This document shows positions 42,883-52,211 of a stretch of DNA of 64,000 nt, in pieces; positions within the stretch are counted from its first letter, which is position 1; every line of letters begins with the position of its first letter. The translations under genes and the position numbers were made by a program. The notes below the pieces were generated by a model that made no database searches, had not been told where the DNA came from, and saw only the letters and a program-made list of their open reading frames with translations. The DNA is from an uncultured Eggerthella sp. (GTDB lineage: Bacteria > Actinomycetota > Coriobacteriia > Coriobacteriales > Eggerthellaceae), in assembly GCA_905203045.1 (NCBI GenBank), contig CAJKUH010000006.1:1-64000 (forward strand), in the 5' to 3' direction.

Positions 42883-43815
42883 CCGCTTGCCCTTGCTTTC
42901 GTTCGAAAAGGCAAGCAGCTTCGGCAGGGCGAATTCCTTGAACGATTCCACGGCGGGTGTTTGCTCGTCTTCGGCAATCGATGCCAGCCCAATGTCCACT
43001 TTGCTCGGTGGATCAACCGGCAGCGCCACCAGTTCGCCTGGTGCGCTGGCAAGATGGATGGTGTTCATGAGCGTTACCCCCAACCCTGCTGCTACCAGCT
43101 GAAACGCGGCGCTCACATCATGGACGGTGAACTGGATGTTCGGCTTAATGCCGCATTGCTTCAGTGCGCGTGAGTTGTCGGTTTCCTCGTTGGGAAAAAT
43201 GAGGATGTAGGGCTCTTCTTCCAGGCAATGCAGGGGGAAAGGGCTCGTGTTGGCGCGTGGGTTGCTCTTGTTCAGCAACGCTACGATGGCGTCTTCTACT
43301 AAGGGCTGCCACTTGTGGTTGCCGTTGCGCTCGCTCATGATGCACAGGTCAACCTCGTGGTTCTGCAGCATTTTCAGCAGATGAGAACTTGATGCTTGGG
43401 AAAGGTCAATCGTGATGCCGGGGTATTGGCCTTTAAACGCTGCGATGATGTGGGCCAAGGGCCCGTAGAACTCAGGATAGGCGCATCCGACGCGCACCGA
43501 GCCCGTTTCCATCCCGCAGATGCGGTTGGCGTTTTGCCGGCATACTTCGGCTGCGTGGACTACTTGGCGGATGGATGGCAGCATCGCTTCGCATTCGGGG
43601 GTGGGCGCAACTCCCGACTTTCCGCGGAAAAGCAAGGGGAATCCGAGCTCAGATTCGAGCGTTGCCATCATGCGGCTGATTCCGGAAGGCGTGTAGCCCA
43701 GCTGGGCTGCGGCAACGCTTAGATTGCCTACCTCAAGCGCTTTCAACAGAGCGGCGCATTTTATGGTGTCCAACGGGTCGACCTTCCTTTGCCATGGTGA
43801 GTTGGTTTCTATCAT
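42877..43815 (-). CDS. LysR family transcriptional regulator
   Basis: About 312-aa LTTR. The HTH reads IKCAALLKALEVGNLSVAAAQLGYTPSGISRMMATLESELGFPLLFRGKSG. The effector domain has VRVGCAYPEFYGPLAHIIAAF and AAFQLVAAGLGVTLMN. ATG 43815 puts the HTH at the normal distance from the N-terminus; ATG 43875 would add 20 residues and lie between the divergent starts. It probably controls the divergent EamA transporter. Confidence 0.87.
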   Translation of the reverse strand: MIETNSPWQRKVDPLDTIKCAALLKALEVGNLSVAAAQLGYTPSGISRMMATLESELGFPLLFRGKSGVAPTPECEAMLPSIRQVVHAAEVCRQNANRICGMETGSVRVGCAYPEFYGPLAHIIAAFKGQYPGITIDLSQASSSHLLKMLQNHEVDLCIMSERNGNHKWQPLVEDAIVALLNKSNPRANTSPFPLHCLEEEPYILIFPNEETDNSRALKQCGIKPNIQFTVHDVSAAFQLVAAGLGVTLMNTIHLASAPGELVALPVDPPSKVDIGLASIAEDEQTPAVESFKEFALPKLLAFSNESKGKRH

Positions 43816-43905
43816 TGCGATTTTATCAACGATATCGTGAGTGATTACCGCTTTAATCAATGATTGAACAATCATATCCTGAATGCCGCGAGAAAGGTGG
43901 CATTC

Positions 43906-44802
43906 ATGACGGTTCGTTCTGCCCAGATACTCTTTGCGGCGGTTATCGCCACAAGGGCAACGGCATATTTGTTTAGCACCCTGATTTTGCAGGAAATGGG
44001 TCCTTTCATGCTCATGGGGCTGCGTTTTTTGCTGGCGTTCGCAATCCTTTTCCTGGTGTTTTTCCGCAGGATGCTGAAGCTGAACCGCAGGGTAGTGTGG
44101 CAAGGCGCGGTTCTTGGGTTGATCTTCTTCATCGTCATGACTGCTGAGTTGAATGCCCTTACGCTTACCTCTTCTTCCAAGGTTTCGTTTTTGGAGAACC
44201 TGGCGTTGGTCATGGTGCCCCTGTTCGCGGCGCTTGCTGCGCATAGGGCACCGGTGCTGAAGGACATGCTGGCGGCGGTTGTCGCCATTGTGGGCGTTGG
44301 CTTTCTTACGCTGGTGGGCACTCAGGCGAGCTTCGATTGGGGTGAGGGCTTGGCGTTGATCGCCGCGGTGTTCTACGCTTTGGCTATCTTGGCAACTGAT
44401 AAGTTCTCCAGCGAAAGCGACGGAATAGCCTTAGGGGTGCTGCAGATGGGCTTCATGGGGCTTTTCGGTGCCGTTGCCGCAGCGTTTACCGAGGTGCCTG
44501 CCTTGCCGCAAACTCCTGTTGAATGGGGTTATTTGGCCGTACTGGTTTTGGTGTGCTCGGGTTTTGGGTTCACTTTCCAGCCGGTTGCGCAGCGCTACCT
44601 GCCGCCCGAACGTGCCAGCATCCTTCTTGCCCTGAACCCTTTCATTGCGGGTTTGCTCGGTGTTGTAGTGTTGGGCGAGCCTTTCGGGCCGCAAACGCTT
44701 GCCGGCATGGCGCTTATCGTGTGTGCCATCGTGATTTCGTCGTTGAGCCTGAAAATGCCGCTGCGGCTGCGCGCACGTGGCAGGAAGCGCTCCGACGGCT
44801 AG
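43906..44802 (+). CDS. EamA/DMT family transporter
   Basis: 298-aa, ten-TM drug/metabolite transporter with two EamA repeats (about residues 5-135 and 145-285). Typical features are the short loops between TMs, FLENLALVMVPLFAALAAHRAP in repeat one and LPPERASILLALNPFIAGLLGVVVLGEPF in repeat two. Start at 43906 behind GAAAGGTGG. Divergent from the LysR gene; likely an exporter of a small metabolite, substrate unknown. Confidence 0.88.
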   Translation: MTVRSAQILFAAVIATRATAYLFSTLILQEMGPFMLMGLRFLLAFAILFLVFFRRMLKLNRRVVWQGAVLGLIFFIVMTAELNALTLTSSSKVSFLENLALVMVPLFAALAAHRAPVLKDMLAAVVAIVGVGFLTLVGTQASFDWGEGLALIAAVFYALAILATDKFSSESDGIALGVLQMGFMGLFGAVAAAFTEVPALPQTPVEWGYLAVLVLVCSGFGFTFQPVAQRYLPPERASILLALNPFIAGLLGVVVLGEPFGPQTLAGMALIVCAIVISSLSLKMPLRLRARGRKRSDG

Positions 44803-44924
44803 CGACTGCTGCGCATCGTCGCTGCCTCGGCTGCATCGTGCAGTTGTTGCCCGCTTTCCCCTTTCACCTGATAGACTGGTGATATCCAATGATATGCGCG
44901 GGGGCGCAAGGGAGGGGTTTGGCG

Positions 44925-46277
44925 ATGTCGGCTGAATTGGTAAACGGGCTGTCGTACGAGCAGCGGGAAATGGCCGAGGGGCTTCTTCGATTCGTTGAAG
45001 ATTCGCCGAGCATGTTCCATACGGTGGCGGCTATTCGCTCCCGTTTGGATGCTGCGGGCTTTGCCTACCTTCCTGAAGCCAAGGCGTGGGATTGCAAGCC
45101 GGGCGGCCGATATTACACCGTTCGTAATAATTCCAGTATCATCGCCTTCAAAGTTGGCGCCGAGGTGGCGGACGGCTATCACTTCCAGGTAGCAGCATCG
45201 CACTCCGATTCGCCGACGTTCAAAGTGAAGGCGCACGCCGAGCTTGATGGCCCCGCCAGCTACAAGCGCATGAACGTCGAAGCGTACGGCGGCATGATCG
45301 ACTACACCTGGTTCGACAGGCCCCTTTCGGTGGCGGGCCGCGTGATGGTCGAAACGGAAAACCGCATTGAGAGCATCTTGCTTTCCCTTGACCGTGACAT
45401 TGCCCTTATCCCCAGCGTTGCTATCCATATGGATCACGGCGTGAACAGCGGGTTTGCACCGAATCGCCGTGTTGATTTGTGCCCGGTGGTTTCCACAGGC
45501 AAGCTTTCGGGCGAAACGTTCGACACGTTTTTGGCCGACGAACTGGGCGTGCATCCCGATCAGATCATGGGACGCGACCTGTATCTGGTTAACAGGCAGA
45601 AGCCGGTAATCTGGGGCGCTGCCGACGAGTTCATCTCGGGCCCGCGTTTGGACGATTTGATGTGTGCGTATACCTCGCTTGAAGCATTCGTGCGTAGCTC
45701 GAACGAGACATGTGTTTCGGTGTACTGCTGCTTCGATAACGAAGAGGTTGGCTCGAACACCAAGCAGGGCGCCATGTCCACGTTCTTGCCCGATGTGCTG
45801 AAGCGTCTGAACGCTTCGCTTGGCATGGGCGAAGAGGCCTATTACCGCGCTTTGGCGACTTCCCTGTTGGTGAGCTGCGACAATGCCCATGCCGTCCATC
45901 CCAACCATCCCGAAAAGAGCGACGAGGGCAACCGTGCCCTTCTGAACAAGGGCATTGTGGTGAAGGAGGCTGCCAACCAGAAGTACTGCACCGACGCCTT
46001 CAGCCGTGCGGCATTTTGCGCCGTGTGCAAAAACGCGGGCGTGCCGTACCAGCGCTTCGCGAACCGCAGCGATATGGCGGGCGGTTCCACGTTGGGCAAC
46101 CTTTCCAACATTCAGGCAAGCATGCACGGCGTTGACGTGGGTTGCCCGCAGCTTGCCATGCACTCGGCTTACGAGACGGCCGGTTCACGCGATGTGATGC
46201 ATGCTATTCGCGCGCTTTTGGCGTTCTACGATGTTGACATTCAGATTTCCGGTGCCGACTGCGCAACGCTGGGGTAA
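44925..46277 (+). CDS. M18 family aminopeptidase
   Basis: 450-aa zinc aminopeptidase of the M18 (aspartyl aminopeptidase-like) family. Metal-site signatures are present: HSDSPTFKVK near residue 90, the DEFISGPRLDDLMCAYTSLEAF segment, CCFDNEEVGSNTKQGA near residue 270, and the C-terminal HSAYETAGSRDV. It lacks a signal peptide, so it is cytoplasmic peptide turnover. Start at 44925 follows AAGGGAGGGG; the ATG at 44889 is upstream of that site. Confidence 0.93.
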   Translation: MSAELVNGLSYEQREMAEGLLRFVEDSPSMFHTVAAIRSRLDAAGFAYLPEAKAWDCKPGGRYYTVRNNSSIIAFKVGAEVADGYHFQVAASHSDSPTFKVKAHAELDGPASYKRMNVEAYGGMIDYTWFDRPLSVAGRVMVETENRIESILLSLDRDIALIPSVAIHMDHGVNSGFAPNRRVDLCPVVSTGKLSGETFDTFLADELGVHPDQIMGRDLYLVNRQKPVIWGAADEFISGPRLDDLMCAYTSLEAFVRSSNETCVSVYCCFDNEEVGSNTKQGAMSTFLPDVLKRLNASLGMGEEAYYRALATSLLVSCDNAHAVHPNHPEKSDEGNRALLNKGIVVKEAANQKYCTDAFSRAAFCAVCKNAGVPYQRFANRSDMAGGSTLGNLSNIQASMHGVDVGCPQLAMHSAYETAGSRDVMHAIRALLAFYDVDIQISGADCATLG

Positions 46278-46658
46278 GCGCACGTTTCCAGGGGGAGTGT
46301 TGTGTCCTGCGCCCTTTTGCGCGCTCGACGTTTGGGACAATATTTGCGGTTCCGAAGAAGATTTACCCCTTTTTCGGATGCTGCGCGCCGTCATTCTGGT
46401 TTGCCGCAGAATAACGCAGTTTTGTGCAAGGTATTTTCGGTTCCTGGACGATTCGGGTATCGAGAACCCGCCAATAGAGCGAGCAAATCGGGGCTTTGCA
46501 CTGGTTTGCCGCTTCTTTTGCTGCTGCATTGTTCTCAGTCGTAAAAAAACTTGCAAAATCGTCCTATTTTTTGTGTTGGCACCACCTTTCGGCGGAAATG
46601 GCTATCTGACAAGGGGTTACACTCATACTGAGAATAATTTTGTTTGGAGTGTTTGCTT
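46278..46658. other. Gene-free stretch before the second EamA gene
   Basis: 380 bp. ORFs here have no ribosome sites or family resemblance. The 3' half is AT-richer and probably contains the promoter of the next gene, but no clear -35/-10 pair stands out. Confidence 0.4.
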
Positions 46659-47528
46659 GTGTCTTGGATCCTAGCCGCCGTTGCCTCGGCGTTTTTTGCG
46701 GGTATAACCTCGATTCTGGCCAAATGCGGTCTTTCTAAGACCGATTCCGATGTTGCCACGGCGCTGCGCACGTTGGTGGTGCTGGTGTTTGCCTGGGTTA
46801 TGGTTGCCGTGGTTGGCTCGGCTCCCACTATCAGCAGCATCACCCCCTGGTCGTGGCTGTTCTTGGCATTGTCGGGCCTGGCAACGGGCGGCTCGTGGAT
46901 TTGCTACTTCAAGGCGCTTTCCTTAGGCGATGTCAACAAGGTCGTGCCCATCGACAAATCAAGCACCATCATGGCGGTGCTGCTCGCCATCGTGCTGTTC
47001 GGCGAAACCAGCCATTTGGCGGTGAAGCTCATCGGCACTGCGGTTATTGCGGCGGGCACCTTCATGATGATCGAGAAAAAGCAAAGTGAAGCAGGCCAGC
47101 AAAGCCGAGCATGGCTGGTGTACGCGTTGCTTTCCGCGGTGTTTGCTGCGCTTACCTCGGTGTTGGCAAAAGTGGGTATCGACGGCGTTGAGTCGAACTT
47201 GGCCACGGCTATTCGCACGTGCTTTGTGTTGGTTATGGCGTGGGCCATCGTGGTAGGGAAGGGCAAGCTCTCTGATGTGCGCCACGTCGATGGCAAGGAA
47301 TTGGGCTTTTTGGTTGCCTCGGGTATTGCCACGGGTGCTTCATGGCTGTTTTTCTACTACGCCATCCAGATGGGTCAGGTGAGCGTTGTGGTGCAGATCG
47401 ACAAGCTTTCCATCCTCATCTCCATCGCGTTTGCCTGGATTGTGTTCAAAGAACGGCTGACGAAGCGTTCGGCTGCTGGCTTGGCGCTTATTGTGGCGGG
47501 CACTTTGGCGATGGGCATTTGGACCTGA
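46659..47528 (+). CDS. EamA/DMT family transporter (second)
   Basis: 289-aa ten-TM transporter with two strikingly similar EamA halves: ASAFFAGITSILAKCGL and AVFAALTSVLAKVGI, each followed by a TAxRTxVVLV/TAIRTCFVLV segment and a GSWICYFKALSLGDVNKVVPIDK / ASWLFFYYAIQMGQVSVVVQIDK segment. This is the subtype with conserved Asp-Lys in each half. Start is GTG at 46659 with GGAG 10 bp upstream. Unrelated in detail to the gene at 43906. Confidence 0.88.
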   Translation: MSWILAAVASAFFAGITSILAKCGLSKTDSDVATALRTLVVLVFAWVMVAVVGSAPTISSITPWSWLFLALSGLATGGSWICYFKALSLGDVNKVVPIDKSSTIMAVLLAIVLFGETSHLAVKLIGTAVIAAGTFMMIEKKQSEAGQQSRAWLVYALLSAVFAALTSVLAKVGIDGVESNLATAIRTCFVLVMAWAIVVGKGKLSDVRHVDGKELGFLVASGIATGASWLFFYYAIQMGQVSVVVQIDKLSILISIAFAWIVFKERLTKRSAAGLALIVAGTLAMGIWT

Positions 47529-48050
47529 TGTAAAAAGCGCTCAAGGGGGCCGTGCTCCATTTGGCACATTGGATGCCTTTTTTTGGAAGGCACAGAGAAG
47601 GTTTCCTTCGGGGCACCTTGGTAATGGGTGCTTGGGCCTGATTCGGTAAGGATGCTATACAAGATACGCGTGATAGGGCTGCAATTTCGGGCACCCGCTT
47701 TCAGCAAAGGGACATTTGAAGCGTACCGTCGCTTTCCGCGGGAGCGGCGGTTGACCAAGCACTTGCGTGTGGCCATCCAGCCCTGCTTTGAGCATTCGCG
47801 TAAAGAATTGAGCTCGATTTGGCAAAAAAGAGCCCAAAAGTACGAATCGATTGGAGTGCTGGGCTCTCTCCATATTGAAATGCCTGATAAATGATGCGTT
47901 TTTGCGCTTTGCTGGCTTGAGCGATGTTTTTACTCGTACTTTAAAGGGAAAAATTGCCGCTGGGATCCAAATTGTTGGCTTGGATCCCAGTGACTTTAGT
48001 CCGAAGCGCGCCCAGGGGGGGGGAGCAATCTCCTTGGGCGCGCTTGCGCG
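47529..48050. other. Gene-free stretch with minus-strand terminators
   Basis: 522 bp. On the minus strand three hairpins follow the oleate hydratase gene: AAGCGCGCCCA with its complement around a G9 run (48003-48048), CTGGGATCCAA/TTGGATCCCAG (47960-47990) followed by a GCGGCAATTTTT tail, and GAGCCCA/TGGGCTC (47828-47865) followed by a T6 run. The rest has no gene I can support. Confidence 0.55.
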
Positions 48051-49925
48051 TTACTGGATTGCGTCGTACTCGCGCAGGATCTTGCCTAGATCGGTGTTGC
48101 TTATCTTCTTGAGCATCAAGTCGAGTGCGGCTTTCTCGATGAAGGGCAAGGCCATGTCGGTTATGGGTTTGCCGTCGCGCAGCTTCACGCTGCTCATAAG
48201 CAGGTCGCGTACATCGAACGTGCTGCCCCATACCTCGGGCACGCCGCGATCCACATCGCATAGCGTGTACACCGCTTCCATACCGGTACGCATGGAGTAC
48301 TCGGTGGTGAAGATGGTGTCGCGCGGCGTTTCAGCGAACTGCCCCAGGAAGGCGAAGTTCACGGCGCCATCGGGCACCACATCGGGGCGGTCGCCCGCGG
48401 CGCGCGGCATGAAGAACGCGGTGATGTAGGGCATCATAACGGGAACCGTGTTGGCATGGTTATGTGCCAAGTCGGCGATCTCCTCTTCTGGCACACCCAT
48501 TTGCCACAGCCATTCTTGGCAGATTTCCTCGCCCGTGCACTTGGTCATGGGCTTCTTCACGTAGTTGCCCTCTTCATCGGGGAACAGGCCGTACACCCAC
48601 ACGCACAGCTGACTGGAAGGCTGGCTGCGGAACTGCTGCTGACGGTTGATCGTCCAGCTCATAAGCCAGTTCGAATCGCGGCAGGTGACGATGCCGCCCG
48701 TTACGATGTGGCCGGTGAACGGGTCGCGCTTGCAGATCTTCTCGATATAGGGCGGGATGGCGTCGTCGAGGGTGGTTACCGTGGCGCTCATCCACTTGCT
48801 CTTCTGCGGCTGGCCGCAGAACACGTCGGGGTGGCCGAAGCTTGGGTCTTGGGCGGCTATGCGACGCCACAGATCCCAGCCGTTGCCCGGTTCGATAAGC
48901 GGGTTCCATGCGGCAGCTTTCGTTTGCGAGCCCATGGTGGAGCTTTCAACGCAGCCGCCGTTTGTCACGAACACCAGGTCATTTTCGGTGAGGTCGATGG
49001 TGGTTGTCTCTCCCTTGTGGCTGGTGGTTATGCTGGTTGCCGTCTTTTTCGAGGGCGTGCTGTAGGGGTTGCGCTTGAAGTGGGCCTGCTGAATACGCTG
49101 GATGGTGTCTTGCCCCGTGCCGGTAACGGCGCGCACGGGGCCGGGCTCTGCGTAGGTTTCGAACTGGATGTCTTCCACCTTGGTGTTCAGGTGGAACTGT
49201 ACGCCCGCCTTCTGCAGGTATTCCACCATGGGCAGAATCATCGATTCGTACTGGTTGTAGCGCGTGAAGCGCAGCGCGCTGAAGTCGGGAAGGCCGGCAA
49301 TATGGTGGATGTAGCGTTTGATGTAGAGCTTCATTTCCAGGGCGCTGTGCCAGTTCTCGAAGGCGAACATGGTGCGCCAGTACAGCCAAAAGTTCGAGTT
49401 CAGAACCTCGTCGTCGAAGAAATCGGTGATGGGGCGGTTGTACAGCTCTTCGTCGGGCGTGAAGAAGAGCTTCATGATTTCCATTGCCGCCTTGTCGGAA
49501 AGCCCGAACTTTCCATCGGTGTGGGCATCTTGCCCTCGGTTCTCGGTGGCACGGCACAGCGAGTAGTTCGGGTCTTCCTTGTTCAGCCAGTAGTACTCGT
49601 CAAGCACCGAAACGCCCGGTGTTTCGATAGAGGGAATGGAGCGAAGCAGGTCCCACATCACTTCAAAATGGTTGTCCATTTCGCGACCGCCGCGCATCAC
49701 GTAGCCGATGCCGGGGATTTCGGCGCCGTCGCAGGCACCGCCTGGAACAGCGTCCTTTTCCAGGATATGGATGTGACTCGGCGGCATCTGGGCGTCGCGC
49801 ACCAGGTAGCAGGCAGCGCTTAAGGCAGCCAACCCCGTGCCGATGATGTAGGCGCTTTTGCGCTCGATTCCTTCGGGCTTCTTTGGGCGGGCGAAGGCTT
49901 CGTAGTTTCCGCTGGAGTAATACAT
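48051..49925 (-). CDS. ohyA: Oleate hydratase (MCRA family)
   Basis: 624-aa FAD-dependent enzyme that adds water across the cis-9 double bond of unsaturated fatty acids, giving 10-hydroxystearate from oleate. N-terminal FAD fold AYIIGTGLAALSAACYLVRDA; PGGACDGAEIPGIGYVMRGGREMDNHFEVMWDL holds the RGGREM active-site loop. The family regions YNQYESMILPMVEYLQ and FLGQFAETPRDTIFTTEYSMRTGMEAVY are also present. Start at 49925 after AGGGGACC. It has no signal peptide; such enzymes work at the membrane surface and detoxify host or diet fatty acids. Confidence 0.95.
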   Translation of the reverse strand: MYYSSGNYEAFARPKKPEGIERKSAYIIGTGLAALSAACYLVRDAQMPPSHIHILEKDAVPGGACDGAEIPGIGYVMRGGREMDNHFEVMWDLLRSIPSIETPGVSVLDEYYWLNKEDPNYSLCRATENRGQDAHTDGKFGLSDKAAMEIMKLFFTPDEELYNRPITDFFDDEVLNSNFWLYWRTMFAFENWHSALEMKLYIKRYIHHIAGLPDFSALRFTRYNQYESMILPMVEYLQKAGVQFHLNTKVEDIQFETYAEPGPVRAVTGTGQDTIQRIQQAHFKRNPYSTPSKKTATSITTSHKGETTTIDLTENDLVFVTNGGCVESSTMGSQTKAAAWNPLIEPGNGWDLWRRIAAQDPSFGHPDVFCGQPQKSKWMSATVTTLDDAIPPYIEKICKRDPFTGHIVTGGIVTCRDSNWLMSWTINRQQQFRSQPSSQLCVWVYGLFPDEEGNYVKKPMTKCTGEEICQEWLWQMGVPEEEIADLAHNHANTVPVMMPYITAFFMPRAAGDRPDVVPDGAVNFAFLGQFAETPRDTIFTTEYSMRTGMEAVYTLCDVDRGVPEVWGSTFDVRDLLMSSVKLRDGKPITDMALPFIEKAALDLMLKKISNTDLGKILREYDAIQ

Positions 49926-49962
49926 GAGGTCCCCTCTCATTGCATGCGGAACGGGAGTAACG

Positions 49963-50077
49963 CCTGGTAGGGCGCCATCCCGTTTAGGAATCTGTCCCTA
50001 TATCTGCCCCAGGTTGTTCTTCAGTTCGCGCGGGAAGCGCTTTGCAAGAGGTGAAAGCATGGCGCGCCCCTACCAGG
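49963..50077. repeat. Inverted repeats flanking the permease stub
   Basis: CCTGGTAGGGCGCCAT (49963-49978) and ATGGCGCGCCCCTACCAGG (50059-50077) are inverted copies with short indels. They bracket the truncated permease, and the right copy includes its start codon and the end of the ATPase gene. Confidence 0.6.
49998..50060 (-). pseudogene. N-terminal stub of an ABC (FtsX/MacB-like) permease
   Basis: A 20-codon frame, MLSPLAKRFPRELKNNLGQI then TAG. The text LAKRFPRELKNNLG is the usual cytoplasmic N-terminus of FtsX-like permeases in this class. It begins 9 bp after the ATPase stop with AGGGG upstream, the normal position for the partner permease, yet no transmembrane part follows. The remainder has been deleted or lost. 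Confidence 0.6.
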
Positions 50078-50786
50078 TAAGTTCACGGGCGGGAATGCGC
50101 TGGGCGTTTGCTTCGTCTTCGACGATCTTGCCGTCGCGCAGGCGCAGGATGCGGTGGGCCATGTTCTTGATTGCGTCGTTGTGGGTAACGATGACGATGG
50201 TGCAGCCGTAATCGGCGTTGATCTCTTCCATCAATTGAAGGATTTCCTTTGAAGTTTGATAGTCGAGCGCACCGGTTGGCTCGTCGCACAGCAGGAGGCC
50301 GGGGTTCTTCACCAACGCGCGGCCAATGGCGCAGCGTTGTTGCTGGCCGCCGGAAACCTGTCGGGGGAACTTGCTGCGATGTTCCCATAGGCCCAGCGAT
50401 TTCAGCAGATCGTCAATGGGTAGGGGATTGCGGCTCAGGTACTGGCATACCTCGATGTTCTCGCGAATGGTGAGGTCGGGCACTAAGTTGTAAAACTGGA
50501 ACACGAAGCCCAGCTCGGTGCGGCGGTATTCGCCCAATTGTTTGGCGGAAAGCGCGGTGAGCTCGATGCCGTTTACGTTGATGCTGCCTGCATCGGCTGG
50601 TTCCAGACCGCCGATTACGTTCAAGAAGGTGCTTTTGCCGCTGCCGGAAGGGCCCAACAGCACGCAGACCTCGCCTTTGTTGATGTAGGTGTTTATGCCT
50701 TGCAACACGGTTACCCGGGCTTCGCCTTCGCCGTAGTGCTTGTAAAGATCGGTAACGGAAAGATAGGGCTGGGGCTGTGTTGCCAT
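50070..50786 (-). CDS. ABC transporter ATP-binding protein (LolD/MacB type), orphaned
   Basis: 238-aa ATPase: Walker A GPSGSGKST near residue 42, Q-loop FVFQFYNLVPDLTI, signature VSGGQQQRCAIGRAL, Walker B LLLCDEPTGALD, His in IVIVTHND. This subtype pairs with FtsX-like permeases for lipoprotein, lipid or peptide export. The partner gene is reduced to a stub just downstream. Start at 50786 after AAGGGAACC. A DtxR/IdeR-like box lies 25 bp upstream, suggesting derepression in low iron. Confidence 0.92.
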   Translation of the reverse strand: MATQPQPYLSVTDLYKHYGEGEARVTVLQGINTYINKGEVCVLLGPSGSGKSTFLNVIGGLEPADAGSINVNGIELTALSAKQLGEYRRTELGFVFQFYNLVPDLTIRENIEVCQYLSRNPLPIDDLLKSLGLWEHRSKFPRQVSGGQQQRCAIGRALVKNPGLLLCDEPTGALDYQTSKEILQLMEEINADYGCTIVIVTHNDAIKNMAHRILRLRDGKIVEDEANAQRIPARELTW

Positions 50787-50810
50787 CGGGTTCCCTTCAC
50801 GCAAGTAACG

Positions 50811-50829
50811 TTAGACAAGGCTAACTTTA
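50811..50829 (-). promoter_or_regulatory. DtxR/IdeR-like box upstream of the ABC ATPase
   Basis: The 19 bp match the IdeR consensus TTAGGTTAGGCTAACCTAA at 14 positions by eye: TTAG at the left, AGGCTAAC in the centre and right. The inner palindrome is GTTAG-N6-CTAAC. It sits where a promoter for the ATPase gene would be. Confidence 0.6.
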
Positions 50830-50861
50830 CCGCTGAATGTATGCCATGGCAGACTTAACAG

Positions 50862-50888
50862 AATGGGGACAGTCCCTTTTTGTCATTT
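50862..50888. repeat. Dispersed GGGGACAGTCCC palindrome, copy 4
   Basis: AATGGGGACAGTCCC followed by TTTTTGTCATT, the least perfect copy; the TTTTTGTCAT flank matches the 22743 copy. After it, up to 51293, there is no gene I can support; a 28-codon frame at 50921 has no ribosome site. Confidence 0.6.
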
Positions 50889-51293
50889 TGACCTCTGCGC
50901 CCACAAACGTCATACTTACAGATGGCGAAGGCGAAACGCGCCTTCATGAAATCCTTCAAGGGGATGTCTTTTTGGTCATTGTTCTGTAAAGAACGCGCAA
51001 CCGAATAACTGCATTTGCGAAGCGCCATTGCGGTGCTTGGTGGTTTATTCGCTTAAGCGACTTGACTTATTCCGCTGGGAAGCTTGCTTGCTCGCATGCT
51101 GCGATGGCAGGCTCTGTTCTGGAAGTTTGATTTTCCGTTGCGGCAGAGTATGCCTTTCTGCCTGTGCGAATGCGTCTGCGCAGGTGCGACCTTGCGCCTT
51201 TCATGTCGCTTCGTTTTTCTTGCAAATTTCTGTTGCGTGGCTGTTTCAAATCAACAACCTGATTATTCGTTCTTTACCGAAAAGGAAATAACC

Positions 51294-52070
51294 ATGCGGT
51301 TCCCAAAAGCGAACAGCTTTCCCCAATCTCTTGTTCTGTCCAAAATCATGGGTCCCAACCCGCTCAAACTGTGCGAAGAAATGCTTTCCATCGTTGATGA
51401 GGTTGCGTCATCCGGTTTGCCCGACCTCAAAACGGCTGAAAGTTGTCGAAGGGCCATTCCGCAGGGTTCGGTGGTGCTCGATTTGGGCAGCGGCACCGGC
51501 ATAACCACGGCGTTGCTGGCGCGTGAGTACGGTTATGTGGCCTACGGTGCTGACCTGTGGAGCGATCCGAGCGACAACATGCGCTTCTTCGAAGAGCTTG
51601 GTTTGTCGAATCGCCGTATTATCCCTATGAAAATCGATGCTTCGCAGGGCCTTCCTTTTGCAGAAGGGTTCTTCGATGCGGTGGTAAGCACCGATTCCTA
51701 CAACTACTTTGGGCGCGCTCCCGAATATCTGGGCACGAAGCTTTTGCCCTATGTGAAGAAAGGCGGGCTTATTGCCGTGTGCGTTCCAGGCATGAAGCGC
51801 GACTGCCACAGCAATCCGCCAGCGTGCTTGCTTGAATCATGGACGCCTGAGCAGCTTGATTTCATTCACGATATTCCCTGGTGGCGCAAGCTTTTGCAGC
51901 GCACTGAGGGCATCGAGATCTTGGAAATGCGCGAAATGCAGTGCACTGAAGAAGCGTGGTCCGATTGGCTGCAGTGCGAAAACGAGTACGCACAAGGCGA
52001 CAAGGCCGCTGTCGAGGCGGGAGCACTCGAGTATCTGAACACCATCACGGTGGTAATGCGCAAGAGGTAG
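51294..52070 (+). CDS. Class I SAM-dependent methyltransferase
   Basis: 258-aa protein with motif I VVLDLGSGTGITTALLA at residues 61-77, acidic Asp after strand 2 (YGADLWSD), and motif IV DAVVSTDSYNYFG. The N-terminal 50 residues (PLKLCEEMLSIVDEV) form a helical cap. It belongs to the Methyltransf_11-like group; substrate unknown, small molecule likely. Start at 51294 with AAAAGGA; the frame is open to 51084 without support. Monocistronic, with a terminator. Confidence 0.85.
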   Translation: MRFPKANSFPQSLVLSKIMGPNPLKLCEEMLSIVDEVASSGLPDLKTAESCRRAIPQGSVVLDLGSGTGITTALLAREYGYVAYGADLWSDPSDNMRFFEELGLSNRRIIPMKIDASQGLPFAEGFFDAVVSTDSYNYFGRAPEYLGTKLLPYVKKGGLIAVCVPGMKRDCHSNPPACLLESWTPEQLDFIHDIPWWRKLLQRTEGIEILEMREMQCTEEAWSDWLQCENEYAQGDKAAVEAGALEYLNTITVVMRKR

Positions 52071-52121
52071 GTGCGCGCACGTACCGATGTTTGTGCTTCT
52101 GGCACTCTGGAAGCGAATAAA

Positions 52122-52170
52122 GCCCCAGCCCGGATGGTTTGTCTATCGAGTTTCCGGGCTGGGGCGTTTC
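52122..52170 (+). terminator. Terminator of the methyltransferase gene
   Basis: GCCCCAGCCCGGA (52122-52134) pairs with TCCGGGCTGGGGC (52153-52165); GTTTC follows. Confidence 0.8.
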
Positions 52171-52211
52171 AGCTTGGCGGACGCAATTCCCGCCGCATTA
52201 GCTGCGGTTTT

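Noticed and set aside
47628..47894. 88-codon ORF in the gap after the second EamA gene
   Set aside because: No ribosome site, no recognisable family, overlaps minus-strand terminator hairpins.
48014..48023. G9 run as a second phase-variable switch
   Set aside because: It lies in a terminator-like hairpin downstream of oleate hydratase, not in a coding or promoter region; similarly C9 at 14325.
50921..51007. 28-codon frame beginning MAKAKRAFMKSFKGM
   Set aside because: No ribosome site and no resemblance that I can defend; may be chance or a remnant.
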